In this document: positions 26,432 through 40,600 of the stretch, in pieces
Numbering within the stretch: position 1 is the stretch's first letter
Layout of the letters: each line of letters begins with the position of its first letter
From: Beaufortia kweichowensis
Lineage: Eukaryota; Chordata; Actinopteri; Cypriniformes; Gastromyzontidae
Direction of reading: 5' to 3'
Assembly: GCA_019155185.1 (NCBI GenBank)
Contig: CM032809.1
Coordinates: 12,091,512 to 12,155,511, forward strand
Length of the DNA: 64,000 nt
The notes under the pieces: model-generated
Seen by the model: only the letters and a program-made list of their open reading frames with translations
Told to the model about the DNA's origin: nothing
Database searches by the model: none
Translations under genes and position numbers: made by a program

Positions 26432-26625
26432 TTAAAGGTATAGCTCACAATACAAAATCTGTTCTTATTCACCGTCATGTGCTTTAAAACTCTTCTGTGG
26501 GCTACAAAAGAAGATTTTGGGAAATGTCTCAATGGTTTTGTCTCTATACAATGGAAGTCAATGGGTGCCAAGGTTAACAACATTCTTCAAAATGATCTTC
26601 TTTTGAGTTCTGCAGAAGAAAAGTA
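26432..26625 (+). mobile_element. TTAA inverted-repeat element, family B copy
   Basis: Starts TTAAAGGTATAGCTCAC and continues with TCACCGTCATGTGCTTTAAA, ACAATGGAAGTCAATGGGTG and GTTCTGCAGAAG, the standard internal order of this family. The right terminal repeat is degraded. Confidence 0.65.
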
Positions 26626-28467
26626 AAAAAAAAAGAATGCTATATAACGCTATTTTTATTGTGTTTTAATGTTAGCTCTTGATATGTGGCATACTGCAGC
26701 ACAACTGACTTCTGTTTTGACCGAGTTCACTTTGAACCGAGTCCAGTTAAAGGTCTGATCAGGTACTTGATGATTTTCCTGGCTGTTCTAGTCATTAGTC
26801 TTCTCTTTACTCTCATTCTGTCTTTCTCTCGGACCACCCACCCTGCTGTCTATCACTCTTCTCTCCAGCTGTGTGCTGCCCATTTGCGTTACTTTGTTTC
26901 TTTGTGGCTGAGGTCAGAAACACCCCCAACCCCCATCTTCTTCTCTCTCCCTTTCCCTGCTCACTCTCTCCAGTAACTCTCCAACAAAAGCTCAAGATGG
27001 CCTTTGTGCCTGATGCAGGTGTCCAGGGCCATGAAAGGACTCGGGCTCAGGCTGGGAGAGGGGTCCATTCACCCAAACACCCACCTGTAGGAGAAGTCTG
27101 ACCCAAATGAGTCACTCTTACGAGCTCAAAAACGCTGTGTGGGTGGAATGCGATCATTTAGACAGCCGGGATGATTCGGTGGGGCTTCTCTTAGGTAGAG
27201 CGGTCGAAGTTAAAAGGTCAATAATGCCGAAGAAACTTCATTCTTAGTTCTAACAGCATGTCCAAACCAGACATAACATCATAAATCAACAAGTGATAAA
27301 GCTGCACACGTCTTCTGTGTTCAACTTTTTTGTTAGCCAGCCACGACAAGCAATAGGACATTTTGTCACTTGTTTTGTTTCTTCCTGCAGTCTGTTTCTT
27401 CTGGCTGTTCTTCAGCATTTTCATTATTTTTACTGCTGAGAGACAATTTACTAACCGCTGGAAACTCACACACACACAGTTAAATATATTGATGTCTTTA
27501 GACAACGAATGCGTTCGACTGGTATTATTGGACAAGGCAGAGAATGACAATTGCACAATTTTAACATGAGTCATCTTCTTCATAGGAAGTTAAAGGTGTG
27601 TCCTTTGGTGTGTCCTGTTTCCAGGCAACAGGACAAGCAGTTCAAGCTGCGTCTTCCCAAAGGATCTAGCTTTACAGAGACATTACTGGTACTATTCTGG
27701 TGCTCTGATATCACATCAAAGCTATCCTGCATTAAATCTGCAAACTGAAATAACAGAGACTTTACTTAGTTTGCACAGTAAATTGACTGTTTTATGAGGC
27801 ATTGCAGCAACCGTAATTAGCGAATATCAAGGGATTTTAATATTGCATGCCTTGTTTTGGACTATGTTAACTCACACCCTCATCTCACTTACACAAATGT
27901 TTACTTTTCATTTACCTGATGCAATTACCCAAGGTGAGTTCACTTCCAGAGGGGTTTTCTTACCCAGGGTAACCAATTATAAGTGTCTGTGACTGGAGTC
28001 CCTCGTGCGGGAGGATGGGGGTGACGAGGAGTCGTAAAAAGCCAGCGTGTTTGTGATCTTGACTGGTCATGGTAGAGCACAAGGGCCAAACAGGGGGAAG
28101 GGCTAACACAGCTTTAATAAGAGGCCACGAGACTTAATCTCTGCACTGGATAGTTACAACTTTGGCCTGTTTACACACTAAAGCCTTGTGATTGTTTTGT
28201 GTCATATATTTGAGAGAAAGAGAGTTTGTATTGGGTTGCAAGCACAATTTCACAGTGACCTTGAAGTTGTGACAGTGTTTTCTTCTCTATTTTGATGTAC
28301 ATCTAAGAAAAAAAAACTTCTGGAATAAAACAAAATGGAGGCAGAGAGTTAAATTCATTATTGGATCCTTGAAAGTTGTAAACCTGGTCATTGGACAGTC
28401 AATATATTCCTGCGCTTGTGCCAAACCATACATTATGTGTAGAGTAGAGATTTTGTCGTTTAGGGGG
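26626..28467. other. Gene-free flank; candidate regulatory block at 27830-28150
   Basis: No supported gene. 27830-28150 is non-repetitive with balanced composition and looks unlike the AT-rich surroundings, so it is a candidate conserved element, untested. ORFs near 26.7-27.7 kb overlap on both strands and show no domain. Confidence 0.35.
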
Positions 28468-28720
28468 TTAAAGGGATAGTTCACCCAAAAATAAAAATTA
28501 TTTTATTATTTACTCCCCCTCATGTCATGTCAAACCTGTATGACTTTCTTGCTTCAGCAGAACACAGAAGAAGATATTTTGCAAAACGCTGGTAACCAGC
28601 ACCCATTTAGTTTCATAGTATGGACACAAGGTACAATGGAACACAATGGGTGCCGGTAACCACGTTTTGCAAAGAAAAAATGATGACATCATTTTATTTT
28701 TGGGTGAACTATCCCTTTAA
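28468..28720. mobile_element. Complete TTAA inverted-repeat MITE, family B
   Basis: Left end TTAAAGGGATAGTTCACCC, right end GGGTGAACTATCCCTTTAA: 19-bp perfect inverted repeats bounding 253 bp. Interior has a second inverted pair (AAAACGCTGGTAACCAGCA versus GGTGCCGGTAACCACGTTTT). Sequences with these ends are extremely common in cyprinids. TTAA stands at both edges, compatible with a TTAA target duplication. No ORF for a transposase. Confidence 0.9.
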
Positions 28721-31700
28721 CATTTTTGATTTAAGATTATAAATATGATCTCAACAAATAAATCATCCAGTACACACTGCAATATTCCATAACAAGATTT
28801 TGTATTTAATTTCATGATGATTTTAAATAGCAACAAGAAGTCGTCTATGTCCACGGTATTTTAATTGGAGGTTATCTCAAAGCAGCACTCAAAAAAGCCT
28901 TCACTGGATGTTAAATGTTTGTCAAAGCCTAACAGTTGGCTGTACAACCTGACATTTTTCAAAATCAAAAATTACTGTCTAATTACAGACCGTCAGATGG
29001 AATTTGCCCTACCAGTCCTCCTGTAAAGTTCTGCTTCAAAGTGAGCCTGATTTATGCCATAATTTATATCAATTTCATATCGTAATATGAATATGGATCT
29101 AATGCTTAGCTCAAAAATCAATCTCGATTCAGTCACCGTAATCGGTCCTGTTCCCGGTCTGCGAACATCAACCTGAATTAGCCGGTCTGCTCAGCTTCAA
29201 CGCACAATTAGTTCTATTAAGAGTGAAAGCTTTAATCAATGGTTGGCTTGTCCTTCACTGAGCCCTGTGGCTACAGCTAAGACGGCCTACATGAATGTAG
29301 GCATACAATGTTAGATCAAACACCGCTCTTTAACTTTGGATTACCAGGCCTGTGTATTGTCCAAGCGGCAACTTTTGATAAGACGAAAATACACAGTGGC
29401 AAAGGTGCAATGTGTTACAAACAGAAAGCTGGTAGTGAACTCCTCTGGGCGTGACAGTAGCGTATGTGTGTGTGGCTGGCTCTGTCGTAGCAGTACCTGG
29501 GAGCCCCAAAGCAGTCTGTCTCATTGATTCAGCTGGGCTTAAATGTCACTCACAACAGAGTCTTGGCAGCCCTAGAGACTGCCGCAAACTCCAAGCAACA
29601 ATAGGGAAGGAAAATGACATTGGTGTTCCTCGAAAACAACCATCCCTATGCTGTGACAAAGAAAGACAGCAGTAGACCGGAGTACGTCTACTATTCATTT
29701 TACATTTTTAATGTTCATTATATCTAAGCATTATGTTAAAAAAAATCATGTAATGCAATAGAAATTACATGACTTAAATATATATCTATCTTTTTTTAAC
29801 AAAACCATTTCACAGTTAGCTTGGTCTCAACAAAGTGGTCATCTAAAATGCTTCAATTTAGATGCAATCCCATGAGAGTAAAATACTGTTTCACAGTACT
29901 AATTTTATGCTACATGCCTCTTAATTAATAACACCTATTCCCAGCTATCAAACTAATTTCTGCTAAAATGTAGTAATTAAAACAAATTCTAAATTCTAAT
30001 GCCAATTTAAATCCATCACTGACAACTTTGTCAAGGGTATTATATTACGTTCTCTGCAAGTACTGAAAAATTGATGTTTTGTAAACTGTAATTTTCTCTG
30101 TTTTATGCAGCCATGCAATATATAAATAATTACAAATCTTCAATTAAAACATTAATAATTATAAGACACTGTTGAAAATGCATTTTAATCACTGCAAAAA
30201 TTGAATCTATTTTAATGTGTAGCAATTAAGTTAAATAACTGCAATACTGACCAAAATGCAGCTGCTGCAAGAACAAAAACTGCTTATATTTCAATTTTCT
30301 CTCTTACTGTATCTGGTATCTTCCAAAAAATTAACACATTTACTCTCCTCTAATTATGTTCTCTCCTTCAGTTCATTATTGATCCAACATACTGATGTGT
30401 TGCCAACATTAAACATGCTCCATTTGTATTTCAGAACAATGGAATGTGATACATGATGCCTTTGAAACACCAGGCTGCAATTAAATTATTCATTTTTAAT
30501 GTATTGATCCACCATGATCCCTGTTCCTGCAATTCATGAGCGAGTTGATCATTCATCATGGGAATTTGTGAGGCAAATCATGTTATTATTGTTAGGTGGA
30601 AGACAGAACTACAAAAACAGATACATTTGATGTTAATTATATTAAACTAGTCTAAAAACGTCTAGATGACTAAATTAGGCCGAAATCTACAAAGTTTAAG
30701 GTAAACACTGAAATGCTCTATTTGTTAAAGTATGTAATAAACTTAACCTTAAAATAGAAGACGCCTTTGCAAATAGAATTGTAGGCCAATGGCATGAGTT
30801 GAACACAAGTGTGTGAGTTTTTTGTTCCCATGCTATAGGGTTATTCCACAATTACCCATAATGATGAAAAAGAAGAATGGTCTGTTGACGAATTGTTTTG
30901 CGAAATACTTGAACAGTCCTCACATATTCCTGTCATTGTTTCGAGATATGATTGTGACTCATTTCTAGAGATCAGTTCATGTTTGTCAAATTACGAGAAG
31001 TGACTTAAAGCATAGTACACATTTCTGTGTTGTTCCCTTTTCTAGATCTCCTGTAACTCCTTTATTATTGATTATATCTATTTTGTAAAAAAAAATAAAC
31101 AATAAGTCATGGCAACATGGGTAATCACATTCCTTTCACTAATCAAAATGTGTTAAGCAATAAGCAACATCTCACTAGTCGAGATAATAGTAAGTTAAAA
31201 TGACTTACAGTAATTATACTAATTATATTATTATACTTAAAACATTAAGGCAGCAAACAAATCTTTTATTATGCATGTAAGAATTTCAAGAATTTGTAAC
31301 ATGTTCAACTATTTAAAACATTTTTATAATTCTGTTTTAAATGTACAGTTATTATATGTCAGCTCTTATGGTCTCATACAAATTAAAACACTGCATATAT
31401 GTACTTCAAAAAAAGAAAAGTCTGTAAATATTATAGTAATTTACAACAAGGACATTCATCATAAAAGAAAACACGTGTTAATTGTAAAGACATGTTAAGT
31501 GTAATACAAAATGTCAAGAAATTGTTTGGAGCAAAATGACTGATAAAAAACGAATTATATGAAAGAATAATGAAACTGTGACTTTAACCTACATAGCAAA
31601 TACATGCTTCAAAAGCTAACCTTGCACTGGTGTAGGAGTTTAACAGTCAAACTGCAGTTTTGAGCTTACTAGTGGGTGAACTGAGCACTCAATTCAAAAT

Positions 31701-32029
31701 ACTTAGAATTCTTGTAACAAACAGTTAAAACTGGTTAAATTTGTTGGAAAATAGGCCTGCCAGAGAGAGAAAAAAATCTTACAGCATGCCTTTTCCCCCA
31801 CGATGAACACAAACATTTCTAGAGAGCAGATGAGTATCTTCAAAAGGGGTGCAGTGAGAATTCTAAAAACTGAAATCTGCTTGGAAAAAAATGCATCTGT
31901 CAGCTATCTTGAATTCATCACAGCTGTCAGATTTACCACGATTACCTCTTTACAATGAAACGGTTGTTGACTGAATTGTCCTTTTGATTTGAATAACTTT
32001 AAAATCGTGATTTTCGTATCTATGCAAAG
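28721..32029. other. Gene-free flank; candidate regulatory block at 30430-30600
   Basis: Mostly AT-rich unique sequence without recognised repeats. The segment 30430-30600 (ending of an AT-rich run, with GGCTGCAATTAAATTATTCA and CAATTCATGAGCGAGTTGATC) reads like conserved non-coding DNA but was not tested. 29000-29260 is similar in style. No gene found. Confidence 0.35.
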
Positions 32030-32337
32030 AGGATCATTTTGAGACGCCCCCTAAAGCGGGAGTCCTTTTAAAGTTACCGCTGAGCGTGCTGTCGGGTGTG
32101 ATAGGCTGTTTAAAGAAAGAAGCTTCGCCTTGTGTTCAGATGAGCCTGTGTGCTGCTGGAGAGTTCACTCATCGTTTGCTAGCTCCAGCCAAAACGGACC
32201 ACGAATCTTTTCCTTTTTTGATTTTATTTATTTTACGCAATCATCGGATAAGCCTTCCTAAAAACAAGATGTAACTCAACGCCGAACATTACATTATCAT
32301 CGTTACTTCAAAAGCCTACATGTTTTAAAGAGCCGGG
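32030..32337 (+). promoter_or_regulatory. Candidate jarid2 core promoter region
   Basis: Base composition changes here from very AT-rich flank to sequence with more CpG. There is a GC-box-like ACGCCCCC near 32044 and a weak TATA-like TTTTAAAG at 32067-32073. A 44-codon ATG ORF (32140-32274) would be an additional upstream ORF if transcription starts this far out. No convincing initiator could be chosen by eye. The call rests on position relative to exon 1 and on composition only. Confidence 0.3.
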
Positions 32338-32633
32338 ATGAACACCGTATGGCTGTTTTACTGATGGAAGTTATTGTGGCGAATGGTTTTAACTATGGTA
32401 TGCCGATGTGATATTTTATGTTGCCCTTTACCCTCGGTTGTGGATTCCTGATTTTGGGAATATCGGTGATTTTAAGGTTTTAGTAGGAATCGGCAGCGAT
32501 CGAAGAGGGAATTCTGCACGGCAAAGCAAACTACAGGGGATTTAAATCGCTTTGCTCCGGGAAAAGAAGAGAAGCAGGAAGAAAATTCATGTGGCGATTC
32601 TCTCCTTAACATTAAAACATTTTGGATTGCAGA
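32338..32633 (+). promoter_or_regulatory. jarid2: Probable jarid2 5' leader with four short upstream ORFs
   Basis: Directly upstream of the start codon are four short ATG-initiated ORFs: 32338-32364 (8 codons plus stop), 32364-32411 (15 codons, its ATG overlapping the previous TGA as TGATG), 32418-32483 (21 codons) and 32589-32609 (6 codons). All end before the main ATG. If the transcript starts upstream of 32338, ribosomes would meet all four first, which usually lowers translation of the main ORF. The transcript start is not visible. The bases just before the ATG (TTGCAG then A) also resemble a splice acceptor, so part of this leader could instead be intronic. Confidence 0.5.
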
Positions 32634-32678
32634 ATGAGCAAGGAAAGACCTAAGAGGAATATCATTCAGAAGAAATAC
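32634..32678 (+). CDS. jarid2: JARID2 (Jumonji) first coding exon, residues 1-15
   Basis: The ATG opens a 15-codon exon reading MSKERPKRNIIQKKY, followed at once by the splice donor GTGAGT (32679-32684); the exon ends on a codon boundary (phase 0). I recognise this from memory as the start of vertebrate JARID2, where the next exon begins DDSDG. JARID2 is a nuclear protein that helps PRC2 bind chromatin and silence developmental genes; its JmjN, ARID, JmjC and zinc-finger parts are encoded by later exons not present here, and its JmjC fold lacks demethylase activity. The stretch shown is basic (five K, two R) and contains no domain. The start is fixed by the match; an upstream ATG at 32589 is out of frame and closed by a stop at 32607-32609. 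The window shows only this exon, so the a/b paralogue is undecided. Confidence 0.93.
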
Positions 32679-33598
32679 GTGAGTATTGCTCGTTCGCAGG
32701 TGACCTTAAGTTTGTTCAATGTCTGCGCTTGTGTCGATGTAAATGCGTAAACTTTGATCGCGAATGGCTCTTGTTGTATGCAGATTAGATCTTATAAACA
32801 TCGCCTATTTGCATTGGATTGCTTCCAAAATGCTTATAAGCTCTGAAAAGGATTCCTCCGTAGTTGCATATATATCGATTTTCTTCGATTTTCCATGGTA
32901 TACTCACGAAGACTGTGTTTGTTTTCAACAGCAGATGTTAGTTGATAGAACTCTGTGAAATCGTTTACATCGTACATCGGACGTGTTTTGTGTGGAGTGT
33001 TGTTTGGTCAAACTCAAAGTGGTAAAATAATATTGTGATTAGAATGGCTTTGTTTGCTCTTGAGTGCCTTCTCTCTTAAAGACGTGAAGACAGCCATATC
33101 GCCCTTTCTTTTATTCCTTGCATTTCGTTTGCCATGTACAGTATAGCTGCGGGAATACGGGTCATAAACACAACGACCCAAACTCTCGTGGCATCTTTGA
33201 TTTGTTTATCTTTAATGTAACTCGTTTTTGAGGCGTTTAATGTTTTCAACCGGGCAAGCAAAGCATTCCTCCTGCCCTTGACGAGTGAAAAGGCTCTTCA
33301 TTATTAACACATGTGAAGTTAATTTATTTGTAAAAAGTAGGTTGTCCTCACATTATTGACATTTTCAGTGGAGTCTCTACACGCCACTAGCCTTTGCAGT
33401 GGCGTTATTGATATCGCTATGCTTGAATTTAAACCTGTTTTTCTTTACCTCCACGAGGAGGATTTGAGCGTTTATTGTAGACTAAATTAATAACAGACCG
33501 AAAGCCCTGTAGTTTTGCCACTCAAAATATTGCATGACAAATTGGATTTAGCGCATCGGATGTCGTTTTAAAGGGGAATAGTAAGTCGCATTGCAGAG

Positions 33599-33664
33599 GT
33601 TCGCCGGTGAAATAAAACGACCATTTTACCATCTCCGCTACGATGGGTCGCTGAACCGGCGAAC
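33599..33664. repeat. Nested inverted repeat in proximal intron 1
   Basis: GTTCGCCGGT (33599-33608) is exactly complementary to ACCGGCGAAC (33655-33664); inside lie CGACC (33618-33622) and GGTCG (33646-33650), also complementary. Together they can form a two-stage hairpin about 66 nt long in the CpG-richer block downstream of exon 1. Confidence 0.7.
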
Positions 33665-34555
33665 TTGTGATATAGCAGAGATGAGAGGACTACACATCTT
33701 GAACTTTTTTCAGGGCTGGTGATTTACTCTCCTCTGGAGCCGAGTTAAGCAAGGCTAGCATAACAAAAGCCCGAAGTCTCGTCACAGAGGAGGCAAACCT
33801 GGTATCAGTTAACCCCTGAAGAACTGTCTGACTCTCAACTCGATTTTGCCAGCGTCTTTACCTGTAGTTGACGGGCAGTTTTTGTCGTAGCTCACGGTAT
33901 TGTTGTTATTTCTTTCACCAGTCATGATCTTGAATTCATTTCTTCTCAAACGAAGCCAACGCTGAGAAATAATTTCCCGCCGCTGGCAAGTGAAAGGGTT
34001 AGCTCGTGCAGCCAATTTTGCCTGCCGCGTGAAGGAGCCTCGTCACGTGCCACCATATTTAACTTTTTCCACATTTGAGAAGAATCGCTGCCTAGGAATG
34101 CAAGTCGTTCACTTCAAATGTATGTTTAAAGCCGTTTTTGGTATTTTAGCACGAACGCAACAGGTTAAAGTGGGTGAAACAAACACTGCGAGGGCATAGG
34201 TTATGATGACGCGATACGGGGGCAGTTTCCAAGCGCATTAACTGCGGTGCTCGAGCTCCATGACATGTCGTTTTCCACACAGGTTTTGGAAACTGTCTCT
34301 CCGTGTATTTGTTCTTCGGTATCTACGTTGTCAAAAAGTCTTTTTAAGCACTAGACCACAATAAGCTGACAGAGATATTTTGTCACTGCTCTATATCATA
34401 GCTGTTGCCTTCTACAACAAGGACATCAGGTAACATAGAGAAAAGTCATTTTCAAACCTTCAGCAATAGAAATTTCTTAAGATAATACGTTTTTGTTTGT
34501 TATGTTTTGCTTTAAAACATTTCATTGTTTTTATTAGATAGACATTTCTATTATA

Positions 34556-34970
34556 CAATACCAGTCAAAAGTTTGGAAACACTTACTCACTGATGTTTAG
34601 ATATTTCCCCTACATTTTGGAATAGTAATAAACTCACCAAAACCCTAAAGACACAGCTGTAACGGTGACAATTATGTTCTGATTAAAAGATACATTTTAG
34701 CATCTTTAAAAGTAGTCACCCTTTGTCTTGAATTTGTAAAATCATCCTCAAGGCGTTTTATCATCTAGTTTCTTGAGGTCTCAACCTGGGAAGCTTTTTA
34801 AACAGCACTGGTTTTTATTATTTATGCTTTTTTATTTATTATTTGGTCCAAGTCGTCCATTTCAGGTATTTGTAGATAATAAAAGTAATTCATAGAAAGA
34901 AATTTCAAACCTTGAAATATACTCCTTGAGAAACATTTTTGTCAATTGTCTAAACATTTGACTGGTACTG
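34556..34970 (+). mobile_element. Tc1/mariner-type MITE, family A, complete
   Basis: Left end CAATACCAGTCAAAAGTTT and right end AAACATTTGACTGGTACTG are inverted copies with few mismatches, and the element is flanked by TA on both sides (34554-34555 and 34971-34972), the duplication made by Tc1/mariner transposases. It is 415 bp long with no transposase ORF. Copies at 438-592 and 7935-8173 are partial and inverted. Confidence 0.85.
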
Positions 34971-34972
34971 TA

Positions 34973-38368
<3,396 letters not shown>

Positions 38369-38376
38369 ACTTTAAG

Positions 38377-38475
38377 TAGAGTTGCAAAGGGGTGGAAAAG
38401 TTCCTGGAAATTTCCAGCAAATATTTGGAAATTTACCAGAAATTTACTGGAAAGTTCTACCCTTTTGCAACACTA
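38377..38475. mobile_element. 99-bp miniature hAT-like element
   Basis: Ends TAGAGTTGCAAAGGGGTGGA and, read on the other strand, TAGTGTTGCAAAAGGGTAGA: 20-bp inverted repeats with four mismatches. Flanks ACTTTAAG (38369-38376) and ACTCTTAAG (38476-38484) look like a decayed 8-bp duplication. The interior is repeated AAATTT/CCAGAAA phrases. Confidence 0.65.
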
Positions 38476-38611
38476 ACTCTTAAGCATGTGCACTTTTTAT
38501 TGTTTCTGTGTATTTTATTTATTGTAGTATGTCCATGTTTAACATCCAGACATGTAGGCAGTATAATCACAAAAGTTCATAATAGCGTTCCACAGAGCGA
38601 TGGCGTTTTTT

Positions 38612-38778
38612 TCTTAAAGAACCATTTAGTCTATTGTTTTTTAAAGAAACATTTCTTACCTTTTTATAATCTGTAGACCCTTTTCCACTACAAAGAATGT
38701 TTTGTGCAACAGATATGTTATATGGATGTTAAGGGTTCTTTATATAACATTACAGCCGTTTATCTTTATGGGTGTAAA
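38612..38778. mobile_element. Hairpin MITE of AAGAACC/GGTTCTT type, family C copy 3 (decayed)
   Basis: Contains CTTAAAGAACCATTTAGTC, CTTACCTTTTTATAATCTG, AAGGGTTCTTTATATAACA and TTATCTTTATGGGTG, in the order seen in related elements, but many arm positions have diverged. Confidence 0.55.
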
Positions 38779-38929
38779 TATATGTAGCTCATAAAACTTT
38801 AAATAGTTTTTAATTTTAAGAAAAAAAAGATGGGCATTTCAATATTAAATGAACCGTATTTATAATCATATTTCATTTGCTTTTGCAATCTTAGTCTTTT
38901 AATGCAATGTTTGTTTTTTAGTCTTTTAA

Positions 38930-39140
38930 GCTGCCTCACACACCATCTTTTGGCAAAATTTTAGGGAGCTGCATAATTAAGATGCCTCCAGCCTTTTGGA
39001 ACAGCCTTTGCTTGGGGAGCCTGAAACTGTTTCCTCCTGTAAGATGCTCGATGTCTTTATTTTCTACCACAATCAAGTCAGGTGATATCCTTGACTAATA
39101 AGCTGATGAAAGATAAATCCCAGTTGTAAACTGGGGAGAA
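38930..39140. promoter_or_regulatory. Candidate conserved non-coding element in intron 1
   Basis: Non-repetitive block with CTGCATAATTAAGATGCC and AAGTCAGGTGATATCC, low CpG, no ORF. Its texture resembles conserved fish-vertebrate intronic enhancers, but this is an impression only. Confidence 0.25.
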
Positions 39141-40600
39141 ATATAGAAATGATCAGGTATAGATTGTGAAAGCAGCCATACTGAAAACATTTGCTGTAAT
39201 GAGGAAGTGGCTTATATCGTAATTGTTTCAGGCTTTTAAAAATCTGCTCTGTGGTTTTTGCACGAGAGAGTGTGTGTAAGCAAGAGAGTGTTTTTAGATG
39301 GAAGACCTCCTCCTTAGAGCGATGTAATGGAAGTGTGGTGCACTAAACCTCCTCCGACAAGATTTGTAATTCAGCGCTGCATCTCTCATTAGCGGGCGAG
39401 ATGCGTGCCGCTGGGAGCCATGTGGCCGCTTTTGTGCGAGTTCAGCTCACTGAGCGGAGGCCAGTGGGGACTCTTATAGGCCTGACACTGGGGTTAGTTG
39501 TTTTGTTTAGATTTGAGGACCGCAGCATGACATGCACACTTCTAGTGTTTGACCTGCAATGAATCAAATGTTGTTTATTACTGCATACGGTTTTATTTTT
39601 TGATCCGTGAGAGATGTTCTGCTTTTCAACCCAAGGTTGCGAAAGCCGTCGTTGAGCAGAAAATCTTTTCGTGTTGAGATGCCAGTACAACGGAAACCAC
39701 TGCTGAAATATTTACACTGTATCTATGTCTCTGTATACAGCATGAATCATTTGTTTAGTGGCTGATCGGACTCAGACCTTTGTGCTTGAGGATGTGCTTG
39801 TGCTGGTTTTTGTGGTTTGTGGTTTCTTTGTGGCAAAGGAAACTTTGTTGAGATGTTCCCTGTTTATTTCTCAAGCAGGTTTATCCATGTGAACCCGTCA
39901 AACTGATCTCCACATCAGTGCAACTAATGCAGCGGGTGTCGTTTGTGGAAAACGTAGCAAATGTTCAATTGGAACGTTTATTTAACATTGCATCAACGTT
40001 AATATTTGTTTTGCTATTATTTTTTTAAACGCATATACAATTGTATGTTTCTTTTAAAATGGAATATACTATAATTTTCTAGTTGAAGTGTGCGACGTGT
40101 GTTTCATATTTAATATTGGAGTGAAATTAACATGTCATATGTTTGAATGGTCTTAAAGCATTAGCTAACCATGTAGGTTAGGAACTCGGACACTATACTA
40201 GGCATTGAAACGCGACACTGCACACGGATTATATGACATTCTCTTGTTTAACCCCAAAAACCCTCTGACAGTCGAGGACAAATTCGACAGGATCTGGATA
40301 ATATAATTAAATCCAATTTCAGATAGAATTTCAGCCGTGCCGGCTAATGGTGTTGTTAACTTTGTAAAGTGGTCTGAGTTTAAATCACTTTTTACACCAC
40401 AAAAGCTCGTCAAAGTCACCGGCTACAGTCCTCCAGGCACATGGCCCTGTAAACATCATTTACGAGCAACTAGCCCATTTCTCACGTTTACGGGCGGGTT
40501 GGAAATAAGCTTCTCTAAACAAACTATTTAGCGTAAATTTAGGACAGAAGTTTCAAATTAATCACTTCAAAAGCAAATATATTTTAAAGTATGAGTTAAC

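Larger units (their letters stand above)
32040..34260. promoter_or_regulatory. CpG-richer block spanning jarid2 exon 1
   Basis: Compared with the flanks, this stretch has visibly more CpG dinucleotides (for example around 32460-32530, 33590-33670 and 34010-34250). This is the usual look of an unmethylated promoter domain in fish, which often extends into the first intron. No exact ratio was computed. It also contains the inverted repeat at 33599-33664. Confidence 0.4.

Noticed and set aside
32086..32274. 62-codon ORF upstream of jarid2
   Set aside because: It starts at GTG; the first ATG (32140) leaves 44 codons with no recognisable protein. It matters only as a possible upstream ORF.
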